Part shown: piece after piece, positions 7,506-13,776 of the stretch
Layout: each line of letters starts with the position of its first letter
How positions within the stretch are numbered: the first letter of the stretch is position 1
DNA from: Deltaproteobacteria bacterium
Lineage (GTDB): Bacteria; Myxococcota_A; UBA796; UBA2385
Assembly: GCA_947462115.1 (NCBI GenBank)
Contig: CANHON010000088.1
Location: 1-14,112 of the forward strand
DNA: 14,112 nt
Direction: 5' to 3'
Made by a program: the position numbers and the translations under genes
Notes under the pieces: generated by a model
Databases searched by the model: none
The model's input: only the letters and a program-made list of their open reading frames with translations
Told to the model about the DNA's origin: nothing

Positions 7506-7527
7506 GGCCTGATGACCCCTCGTGACA
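7500..7527. promoter_or_regulatory. Dyad TGTCACG-N14-CGTGACA at the deaminase start
   Basis: Perfect 7-bp inverted arms at 7500-7506 and 7521-7527, centre to centre 21 bases, about two helical turns, as expected for a dimeric regulator. It overlaps the proposed GTG start and Shine-Dalgarno of the minus-strand deaminase, so binding, or an RNA hairpin, would block its expression. The regulator is unknown. Confidence 0.4.
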
Positions 7528-7749
7528 GATGAAGACTTATCGCTTGACGCTCTGCGAGCCGATGGACGATCATGAAGGGGAGCAGCCCTCCCGCCCTCGA
7601 GAGCACAGCGCCCTGGTAGACGGCACTCCGCGCCGTCCCTCTCCTGTGCCCACCGACCGTTCGCCCCCCGGGCGTCCCACCGCTGACCCACCCTCTCCGA
7701 GAGCCCCTCGGCCGAGGTCGGGATCGGCCTGTCGTGTGCAGTCTTGCAC

Positions 7750-7756
7750 AAGGAGG
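7750..7756 (+). promoter_or_regulatory. Strong ribosome binding site fixing the start at 7761
   Basis: AAGGAGG, 4 bases before ATG 7761. It is one of the few near-perfect Shine-Dalgarno sequences in the window, and it selects this start over the in-frame ATG at 7734, which would place nine extra residues before the signal peptide. Confidence 0.8.
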
Positions 7757-7760
7757 TCTC

Positions 7761-8240
7761 ATGACGGTCCACAAGAACCGCGGCCCGCAGCTGTTGATCG
7801 CGGCCCTGCTCAGCGCCCCGGGCGCGGCCTTCGCCGCCGATCAGAACGAGTGGGAGGTCATCGCCCGGGACGCGGGGCCGATGTGGGACCCGGTTCGGCA
7901 GACGATGGTGAAGGGCGAGCAGCTCCTCCTCCAGGCGCCCGGGATGCCCATCGACGGCAGCGAGGACGAGGTGCCGGTGACCATCGGCGGCCATGAGGAC
8001 GAGGTGCCGGTCACCTTCCTCACGAACGGCTCGATCTACTTCGGCGACACCTACGTGGGGAGCTGGGCGGAGGCGGCGCTCGCGCCCAAGGAGCTCGGCG
8101 AGCGCTTCGCCCGCTGCTGCAAGCTGCCGAGCGGCTTCTTCCTCGCGCTGAAGGGCGAGCTCAGCGCCGCCCCGACCGTCGGCGCCTCGTCGGCGCTCAT
8201 CGTGTCCCTCGGGCACGCCGCCGCCCTGTCGGAGCGCTGA
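7761..8240 (+). CDS. Small exported protein of unknown function
   Basis: A 159-residue protein with a clear Sec signal peptide: basic start (HKNR), hydrophobic core LLIAALLSAPG and a likely cut after AFA at about residue 25. The mature part of about 134 residues is acidic, contains an internal duplication (EDEVPVT-IGGH-EDEVPVT, two copies 11 residues apart), a CC pair, and a hydrophobic C-terminal segment (SSALIVSLGHAAAL) that is too short and polar to be called a membrane anchor with confidence. I recognise no family. The strong Shine-Dalgarno suggests high translation. It converges on the kinase gene with only 4 bases between the stops and is divergent from the deaminase gene. Confidence 0.8.
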   Translation: MTVHKNRGPQLLIAALLSAPGAAFAADQNEWEVIARDAGPMWDPVRQTMVKGEQLLLQAPGMPIDGSEDEVPVTIGGHEDEVPVTFLTNGSIYFGDTYVGSWAEAALAPKELGERFARCCKLPSGFFLALKGELSAAPTVGASSALIVSLGHAAALSER

Positions 8241-8247
8241 GCGCTCA
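8238..8247. other. Palindrome TGAGCGCTCA holding both convergent stop codons
   Basis: A perfect 10-bp palindrome in which the first three bases are the plus-strand TGA stop and the last three, on the minus strand, are the kinase TGA stop. The two genes end symmetrically within it. No T-run follows on either side, so it is not a standard intrinsic terminator. Confidence 0.7.
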
Positions 8248-10674
8248 GCCCGCATCGGGTGTCCGCCGCCACCGCGCGAGGCGGAGCCCGGCACCCGGTG
8301 AGCGCGCCGCTTCGCTCAAGCTCCCGCGGGAGCAGACCCGCGCCTGCCCCGCCGAGGCCAGCCAGTGGCCGCCGCGGGTCACGGCTTGCCCAGGCTGGGG
8401 GGCCGCCCACGGCCCCTCGGGCGCGTACTCGACGAAGCAAGACAGGCTCCCGACAGCATTTTCAAGACCATAGACGCTGCGGTCCACCGGAAAGGCGCCG
8501 GCCGGGGCTGGCCCGCGTCGGGCGGGGTGCAGATCGCGGAGCGCGGCGTAGCCCACCTCAATGTGGTCACCCCAGGGGAAGCTCCGCCCATCGACCCCGC
8601 GCACCGCCTTCTCCCACTGCGCCTCGGTGGGCAGCGCGTAGGGCCGGCCGGTCCAGCGCGCCTGCACCGCCGCCGCCGCCCGGGCCAAGCCCAAGGGCAC
8701 GAAGGGCACCGGCCAGTCCCGCGCCCAGGTCACGCCATCGGCCCCGGGGAGCAGCCGGTGCAGGCCCTCGGCGTCCCGCGCGATCGCCGCCGGGCCGGGG
8801 CGCCCGCCGCTGCCCCGCCCCTCGGTGAGCAGCCAGGGGTCGGTGTCTTCGCCCTGCGCGGCCAGCCGGTCCAGCAGGGCGAGGTAGTCGCCGACCGAGA
8901 CGTGGGCCGCCGTCATGAAGAAGCCAGGCGTAAAGATCCGCGCCGCTTCGAAAAGCGCAGGGCCGAGCGCCTGCCGGTCCCCGCCGACCGAGTGCCAGCC
9001 CGCCGGGACGAAGACCTCGCCCGTCGCCCGCTCCTCCGGCCCAGGCAGCTCGACGGGCGCTGGCTCCCCCGCTGCGTTCAGGCTGCGCACCTCGCCGCAG
9101 CGGGGCACCACAAAGGGCCAACGCACCGGAACAGCCTCCGGCACGTCCATCTCAAGAACATAGCTCCCCATCGGCAGCCGCAGCTCGACGGCCGCGCCGC
9201 CGCCCGCCGCCAGGGTCGGCCCCGCCTCCAGCCGCCGCCGGCGGGGCGCCCAGGCGAAGACCCGCCACGCGCAGCGGCGCTCCAAAAGCACCTCCACATG
9301 GCCATCCCCGCGGAGGTAGGCCGCGAAGCCGTGGGGGTCGTGCTCGCGCAGCCGCTGCTCCAGCCGGGCCGCCAGCACGGCGTCTTGGTCCTCTTCGGCC
9401 AGCCCGTGCCGCCCCCGCAGCCACTGTCCGAGCTGCTCGCTGGCCCGGGCGTGCCCTGGGACCATCACCAGCGCGGCCCGCAGCGCGCTCTCGACCTGCT
9501 CCTCCAGCCGCACGAGCGCCTCTGCGGTGCGCTCCAGCTCCTCTTCGAGGGCCCAGACCGGCTCGAGCGCCGCCTCATCGGGCATCGCTGGCAGGGCCGC
9601 GCGCAGCTGGCGGACTTGGCCTTGCATGTGCTGCACACCCGACCGCAAGCCCGTCCAGCGGCGGATCATCAGCGCGGCCTCCCCGAGCCGGGCCGAGACC
9701 CCCGCCTCGAAGGTCGAGCGCTCCAAAAACGCCTCGATGCGCTGCTGGAGCTCCACCATGCTCGCTGGCCGGTGCGCGGGCGCGGGCGCCATGCAGGCCT
9801 CGGCCAGCGCGGAGAGTCCACCGGGCCGCAGATCGGGGGCCCGAGGCGGCGTGGGGAGGCGCGCGAGCTGCGCCAGGGCCTCGGTCCGCGACAGGCCGTC
9901 GAGGTAGGGGAGGCCGCGCAGCACGTGGAAAAGCAGCGCACCGACGGCATAGATGTCGGCGGCCGGGCTCAGGGCCGTCGGGTCGCGGGCCAGCTCCGGC
10001 GCCAGCGTGGCCAGCGTGCCGACCGCCCCCACCCGGAGCGCCGCGTCAAGGTGCCCGCTGCGCGCGAGGCCCCAGTCGATCACGAAGACCTGGGGGGTCG
10101 ATCCATCCGCCTCGGTTCCGATCAACACGTTGCCGGTTGAAAGGTCGCCGTGGATCACCCCCTCGCGGTGGGCGCAGACCAGGGCTTCGCAGACCTTCGC
10201 CAAGACCCGCACCAAGGCCAGCACCGACCAGCCGCGCGCGCCCCGGTGCGCTGCCCGGATGGCCTCCCGCAGGGTCATGCCCGAGACATAGGGCACGACG
10301 AGGTAGGCGTGCCCATCCTCGTCGAGACCCGCGTCCAGCAGGGGCAGCACGTTGGGGTGCACGATCTGCGCGGCGATCCGGGCCTCCAGCGAGGCCGCGC
10401 CCAGCTCCGCCCCCGCGCCGGCCCGCTTGGCGCGCTTGATCGCGACGCGCCGACCGAGCACCAAGTCCAGCGCGGCCACCACGCTGCCCTGGCCGCCCTC
10501 TCCCAACGCGCCGAGCACCTGGTAGCGCCCGTAGAGCACCGGGGCCGGACCCGACCGCAAGGGCGCGCCCACGACGCCGTCCCGCGACCCGTCCGCGATC
10601 CCGAGCCCGGCTCCCCAGGCTGGGCCGGGGCTGCCGCTCGTCGGGAGGGTGTCTTCGGACCGCAGGCTGGTCAT
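8245..10674 (-). CDS. Serine/threonine protein kinase fused to formylglycine-generating-enzyme-like domain
   Basis: An 809-residue protein without signal peptide or clear membrane segment. The N-terminal kinase (about 45-320) shows a glycine loop GEGGQGSV (58-65), ATP lysine Lys80 in VAIK, a probable alphaC glutamate near Glu97, HGD-x5-N (His175, Asp177, Asn182) in place of HRD, DWG (200-202) in place of DFG, and APE (225-227). The central region (about 320-550) contains Glu/Leu-rich likely coiled coil. The C-terminal part (about 555-800) resembles the FGE-sulfatase/SUMF1 fold: FVPAGWHSVGG, LPTEAQWEKAVRG and RGGHW. The usual GNVWEW motif is replaced by NAVGSLSCF, so catalysis or copper use there is doubtful. 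The kinase keeps the catalytic Asp, Asn and Lys and is probably active; the missing Arg marks an RD-independent kinase. It lies 78 bases downstream of the Hydin/MopE lipoprotein on the same strand and may share its transcript. Confidence 0.88.
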   Translation of the reverse strand: MTSLRSEDTLPTSGSPGPAWGAGLGIADGSRDGVVGAPLRSGPAPVLYGRYQVLGALGEGGQGSVVAALDLVLGRRVAIKRAKRAGAGAELGAASLEARIAAQIVHPNVLPLLDAGLDEDGHAYLVVPYVSGMTLREAIRAAHRGARGWSVLALVRVLAKVCEALVCAHREGVIHGDLSTGNVLIGTEADGSTPQVFVIDWGLARSGHLDAALRVGAVGTLATLAPELARDPTALSPAADIYAVGALLFHVLRGLPYLDGLSRTEALAQLARLPTPPRAPDLRPGGLSALAEACMAPAPAHRPASMVELQQRIEAFLERSTFEAGVSARLGEAALMIRRWTGLRSGVQHMQGQVRQLRAALPAMPDEAALEPVWALEEELERTAEALVRLEEQVESALRAALVMVPGHARASEQLGQWLRGRHGLAEEDQDAVLAARLEQRLREHDPHGFAAYLRGDGHVEVLLERRCAWRVFAWAPRRRRLEAGPTLAAGGGAAVELRLPMGSYVLEMDVPEAVPVRWPFVVPRCGEVRSLNAAGEPAPVELPGPEERATGEVFVPAGWHSVGGDRQALGPALFEAARIFTPGFFMTAAHVSVGDYLALLDRLAAQGEDTDPWLLTEGRGSGGRPGPAAIARDAEGLHRLLPGADGVTWARDWPVPFVPLGLARAAAAVQARWTGRPYALPTEAQWEKAVRGVDGRSFPWGDHIEVGYAALRDLHPARRGPAPAGAFPVDRSVYGLENAVGSLSCFVEYAPEGPWAAPQPGQAVTRGGHWLASAGQARVCSRGSLSEAARSPGAGLRLARWRRTPDAG

Positions 10675-10752
10675 GGGGGCCCCCCGTCGCTGCCTCGGCC
10701 CATCGCCGGGATCAGGAGGCCGGAAGGGTCGCAGCCCACCGCGCCGACGCCC

Positions 10753-12978
10753 TCACCGCGACCGACGCCGACGGATCAGGGCGAGGCCGCCCACGCCCAC
10801 CAGCAGCAGCGCCGCGGAGCTGTCCGAGCCGCCGCAGCCGCCCTTTTCGCCCTCGGCCGCCGGCCCGTCCAGCACCTCTTGGCTCAACGACACGGCCTCG
10901 GGGAACACCCAGATCTGCCCAAAGGCCCAGTCCGAGTTGCCATCGGGGTCGGTCACGAGCACGCTGACGTCGTAGATGGCGCCGGTGGAGCCCTCGGGCA
11001 GCTCGGGGGCGGTCCACACCACCGTCTGGGCGGTGGTGCTGTCGTAGCCGGAGTAGCCCATGTCCGCGAGCGCGCTGTCCTCGGTCCAGGAGAAGCTGAG
11101 CGCGTCCCCGTCCGCGTCGTAGACGAAGACCGAGAGGGTGGTCGCTTCGCCCGGCCCGAGCGCGGTGCGGGTCATCTGCACGCCGCCGATGACGAAGGGC
11201 ACGGCGTCGGTGGCGACGCAGCCCAGCGGGTCCGCGGCGTCGAGGAGGCCGTTGCAGTTGTTGTCCACGCCGTCGCAGAGCTCGATGGCCGCGGGGTTGA
11301 CCGTGGCGTCGAAGTCGTCGCAGTCCAGGTCGAGCTCGGTGAAGCCGTCGCCATCGTCATCGGCGATCGAGGTCCGCTCGTCGACAATGCCGTCGCAGTC
11401 GTTGTCGCGGCCGTCGGGGACCTCCATCGCGCCGGGGTAGGTCGTCGGCTCGTGGTCGTCGCAGTCGCCGTCCTGCTCGTTGACCGAGTCGCCGTCATCG
11501 TCGCCGGTGAGGGTGTCCTCGTCGGTCTGGCCGTCGCAGTCGTTGTCTTTGCCGTCGGGGAGCTCGGCCGCCGAAGGGTAGATCGTGATGTCGTTGTCGT
11601 TGCAGTCGACCCAGGTCTCGGTGGGGTCGTCGCCGAAGCCGTCGCCGTCGTCATCCGAGGCCGGGAAGCGGGCGTTCCACAGCACCGTGGTGCTGGCGCG
11701 GGCGAGCAGCTCGGACTGGTCGGTGACCGAGACCACCAGGGAGTCGGTGCCGTTCGACAGCAGCTCGTAGGGGATCTCCACCCGCACAAAACCGCTCTCG
11801 TCGGTGGGCGTGCAGTCCGCCACCTTGGTCGCCGCCAGCATGCTGCGGACCTTGCAGATCAGCGTCTCGGCCGGCTGATTGGGATCGAACATGTCGATCT
11901 CCATCACCAGGGGCTCGGCGGTCTGGTGCTGGTAGCCAGGGGCGGGGCTGCGGATCGCGACCGTCGGCGCCACTTCGGTGGGGTCCACGCCGGCGTTGCC
12001 CTGCAGCTGCACCGTCACCTCGGGCGTGTCCGCGTCATCGGACACCACGGTGAACTCGCAGAAGGCCGGGTCGAGCGTGGTCGGCTCGAAGCGCACCGAG
12101 AACAGCGTGGCCTCGAAGGGCTCAAGCTCCCGGCGCGGCATCTCCGAGGTCTCGAGGGTGAAGGCCGCGTCGCAGTTGATCCGCTCCAAGGTGGTGGGAT
12201 CGACCGGGATCTCCGGCGGCGCGACCTCGAGGCGACCGTCGCCGACGTTGTGCACGTAGACGTAGGCCGAGGTGCTCTCGCCCGGGTAGTGGTGCCCCAT
12301 GTCCACGCGGGTGGAGCGGACGACGATGTTGCCCTCGCCCTGACTGGCGGAGCCCTCCAACAGGACCGTCTGCACGAACTCGTCGGGGTCCCGGTAGAAG
12401 GCCGGGGTCTCGCTGCCCTCGGGGTCCACCGGCTCGCTCACCGTGGTGACCTGGACCGCCGCGAAGGCCTGCCCCACGTTGATCGGGGCGAAGTTGATCG
12501 TGACCGGGAGCGTGCAGCCGGGGTCGAGCACCAGGGCCGCCACCGAGGGCTCCTCGCCGCCATCCGAGCCGCCGTCGGCGCCGCCGCCCGAACCACCGCC
12601 GTCCGAGCCCCCGCCATCCGAGCCGCCGCCGGAGGAGCCGCCCGAGGTGTCCCAGGAGTCGGTTGAGGCGCGCTTGGCCTCGACCGCGCCGGCGGGGCAG
12701 ACCAGCCCGCCCGGGCTCCAGGAGGTGCCGAAGTGCTGCTGGAAGCCCTCATCGAGCAGCACGATGCTCTCGAGGCCCAGCGGCAGGTCGCCGTTGTTTT
12801 TGATGATGAGCGTGCGGGTCGAGGCCTCGCCGAGCTGCAGGTCGCCAAAGTCGATCTGATCGGCGGAGAGCTCAAGGTCCGGCAACATCACCACGGACTT
12901 GCTCGCCTCCACCTCTTCGCCGCAGCCGACGAGCAAGGAGAGCAGAGCTGGCAGGGACAGGCCGACGAGGCGGTTCAT
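10753..12978 (-). CDS. Lipoprotein with Hydin/ASPM-like domains, MopE motifs and MYXO-CTERM-like tail
   Basis: 741 residues from ATG 12976-12978, chosen because AGGA sits 7 bases upstream and the N-terminus is a lipoprotein signal (lipobox LVGC, Cys19). A longer in-frame start at 13092 would bury the signal peptide. Domains in order: a choice-of-anchor-D / ASPM-SPD-2-Hydin-like Ig fold from about 30 (FGDLQLGE), interrupted by a Gly/Ser/Asp linker (about 107-145); a second such fold (about 215-332); an Ig-like segment to about 435; three MopE-type units (about 445-590; e.g. DNDCDGQTDE, DNDCDGIVDE, DNNCNGLLD); a PKD/cadherin-like domain (about 595-695, VYDADGDALSFSW); and a tail with GGCGG, a hydrophobic stretch and RRRR (about 713-741) that matches the MYXO-CTERM pattern. 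Probable calcium-binding surface protein. Carrying both a lipobox and a C-terminal sorting signal is unusual. Confidence 0.87.
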   Translation of the reverse strand: MNRLVGLSLPALLSLLVGCGEEVEASKSVVMLPDLELSADQIDFGDLQLGEASTRTLIIKNNGDLPLGLESIVLLDEGFQQHFGTSWSPGGLVCPAGAVEAKRASTDSWDTSGGSSGGGSDGGGSDGGGSGGGADGGSDGGEEPSVAALVLDPGCTLPVTINFAPINVGQAFAAVQVTTVSEPVDPEGSETPAFYRDPDEFVQTVLLEGSASQGEGNIVVRSTRVDMGHHYPGESTSAYVYVHNVGDGRLEVAPPEIPVDPTTLERINCDAAFTLETSEMPRRELEPFEATLFSVRFEPTTLDPAFCEFTVVSDDADTPEVTVQLQGNAGVDPTEVAPTVAIRSPAPGYQHQTAEPLVMEIDMFDPNQPAETLICKVRSMLAATKVADCTPTDESGFVRVEIPYELLSNGTDSLVVSVTDQSELLARASTTVLWNARFPASDDDGDGFGDDPTETWVDCNDNDITIYPSAAELPDGKDNDCDGQTDEDTLTGDDDGDSVNEQDGDCDDHEPTTYPGAMEVPDGRDNDCDGIVDERTSIADDDGDGFTELDLDCDDFDATVNPAAIELCDGVDNNCNGLLDAADPLGCVATDAVPFVIGGVQMTRTALGPGEATTLSVFVYDADGDALSFSWTEDSALADMGYSGYDSTTAQTVVWTAPELPEGSTGAIYDVSVLVTDPDGNSDWAFGQIWVFPEAVSLSQEVLDGPAAEGEKGGCGGSDSSAALLLVGVGGLALIRRRRSR

Positions 12979-12984
12979 GGGCAA

Positions 12985-12988
12985 TCCT
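12985..12988 (-). promoter_or_regulatory. Ribosome binding site fixing the start at 12978
   Basis: AGGA on the minus strand, 6 bases before the ATG at 12976-12978. Together with the lipobox signal peptide it supports this start over upstream in-frame ATG codons. Confidence 0.65.
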
Positions 12989-13050
12989 GGGCCGAGGTGG
13001 GCGGGGGCCACCCTCGGGCGCGCAGCGAGTGGTTCAACGAGGGCCGAGCG

Positions 13051-13064
13051 GTGGCGCGCGCCAC
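13051..13064. promoter_or_regulatory. 14-bp perfect palindrome in the lipoprotein leader
   Basis: GTGGCGCGCGCCAC, perfectly self-complementary, between a candidate -10 (TATGCT on the minus strand, 13088-13093) and the lipoprotein start. It could be an operator, but GC-only palindromes are frequent in such DNA. Confidence 0.3.
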
Positions 13065-13087
13065 AGCCGTAGGCCGGTCTGCGCCGC

Positions 13088-13093
13088 AGCATA
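13088..13093 (-). promoter_or_regulatory. Candidate -10 element for the lipoprotein-kinase operon
   Basis: TATGCT on the minus strand. At 18 bases upstream lies CTGACC (13112-13117), a partial -35. A transcript from here would have a leader of roughly 100 bases containing the 13051-13064 palindrome. Confidence 0.3.
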
Positions 13094-13200
13094 CATCATG
13101 GCCACGCGGGTGGTCAGGACGGGGGCGACGCCGGGGCGATCTATCGACGCGGCCCGCGAAGAGCCATAGCCCCAGCGTTGGCGCCTGTGATCCGAGCGGC

Positions 13201-13240
13201 ACAAAAACAGCGTCGGCCAGCCGATTGGGGCTGGCCGACG
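13201..13240 (-). terminator. Rho-independent terminator of the HU-like gene
   Basis: Perfect 12-bp stem with arms at 13211-13222 and 13229-13240 (core GTCGGCCAGCC) and a 6-base loop, followed on the minus strand by GCTGTTTTTGTG. It lies 24 bases beyond the HU-like stop codon and is the clearest intrinsic terminator in the window. Confidence 0.9.
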
Positions 13241-13263
13241 GCGCGGGGCGCAACCTCGGGCAA

Positions 13264-13563
13264 TTAGCCCTCGGCGCTCGCCTCGTCCTCGGGGTTCAGG
13301 GCCTCTTTGAGCCCCTTGCCGGCGCGGAACTGCGGCATGCGCTTGGGGCCCACCGCCTGCGGCTGACCGCTGCGGGGGTTCCGGCCGTTGAAGCCCTTGC
13401 GCTGGCGGACGGTGAAGGTGCCGAAGTCGGAGATGGTCACCTTCTCACCGCTGACGAGCGCCTCGTGGATGGACTCCACGAGGATGTTGATGTACTGCGC
13501 GGCCCGCACCTTGGGGATGTCGGCACGCTCGGCGAGCGCCTCGGTCAGATCAGCCTTGTTCAT
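13264..13563 (-). CDS. HU/IHF-family nucleoid DNA-binding protein
   Basis: 99 residues from the ATG at 13561-13563, the usual HU/IHF size (about 90-100). It begins MNKADLTEALAERADI, has the dimer core VTISDFGTFTVRQRKGFNGRNP, with the DNA-intercalating proline Pro63 in the arm motif RNPRSGQ, and ends RMPQFRAGKGLKEALN plus a short acidic tail (PEDEASAEG), a modest extension. It binds and bends DNA as a dimer in nucleoid organisation. GAGGG lies 4-8 bases upstream of the ATG; a longer in-frame start at 13653 would add a Cys/Lys/Arg-rich segment absent from the family and is rejected. Its own intrinsic terminator and AT-rich upstream region suggest a single-gene, highly expressed unit. Whether it is HU or an IHF subunit cannot be decided from one gene. 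Confidence 0.95.
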   Translation of the reverse strand: MNKADLTEALAERADIPKVRAAQYINILVESIHEALVSGEKVTISDFGTFTVRQRKGFNGRNPRSGQPQAVGPKRMPQFRAGKGLKEALNPEDEASAEG

Positions 13564-13565
13564 GG

Positions 13566-13572
13566 CACCCTC
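13566..13572 (-). promoter_or_regulatory. Ribosome binding site of the HU-like gene
   Basis: GAGGGTG on the minus strand immediately before the ATG at 13561-13563 (2-base gap from the end of the motif), which supports the short 99-residue form. Confidence 0.65.
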
Positions 13573-13583
13573 ATGACACTTTA

Positions 13584-13604
13584 GTTTTTTAGGATTCGTC
13601 TCAA
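13584..13604 (-). promoter_or_regulatory. AT-rich promoter-like segment of the HU-like gene
   Basis: On the minus strand TTGAGA (13599-13604) is followed by CGAATCCTAAAAAACTAAAG. TTGAGA is a good -35; candidate -10 hexamers such as TAAAGT lie 15 bases on, which is short. The segment stands out as AT-rich in a GC-rich neighbourhood. The exact start site is uncertain. Confidence 0.35.
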
Positions 13605-13776
13605 AAGCGCTACGGCGACATTTGGGTTTTCGCCGCTCTGCGCTCCAGCACACTTCGCAGTTCCGCGACCTTCATACCCTGTCTCTCGTGAGATGGGCAA
13701 CGGGTAGTCTCGCGGATTCGTCAAGCCTTGTCACAGCGCAGCTCTGGGGGTCGAAATCTCGGTTTTTTTAGATTCG
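13584..13776. repeat. Repeated GTTTTTTAGGATTCG-like motif flanking the HU leader
   Basis: GTTTTTTAGGATTCG at 13584-13598 and GTTTTTTTAGATTCG at 13762-13776 differ only by one inserted T and one missing G. A third partial copy, GGATTCGTC at 13714-13722, is shared exactly with 13592-13600. The span covers the whole HU-lipid kinase intergenic region; the rightmost copy includes the TAA stop of the lipid kinase. Confidence 0.5.

Noticed and set aside
7529..7996. 155-residue plus-strand frame starting MKTYRLTL
   Set aside because: It continues out of frame through the exported-protein gene with Pro/Arg-rich low-complexity sequence and lacks a ribosome binding site.
7506..8294. N-terminal extension of the minus-strand deaminase up to 8294
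   Set aside because: It would run fully antisense through the exported-protein gene, which has a signal peptide and a strong ribosome binding site; the extension has no recognisable domain.
8365..10140. 591-residue plus-strand frame
   Set aside because: Antisense to the kinase-FGE gene, rich in Arg/Gly/Pro/Gln with no domain pattern.
10150..12666. 838-residue plus-strand frame
   Set aside because: Antisense to the Hydin/MopE lipoprotein and the kinase N-terminus; both of those carry clear domains. The repeated hydrophobic Val/Ala segments again mirror Asp-rich motifs.
13564..13653. Longer N-terminus for the HU-like protein
   Set aside because: The extra 30 residues are not found in the family, and the ATG at 13561-13563 has its own GAGGG and the standard MNKADL start.
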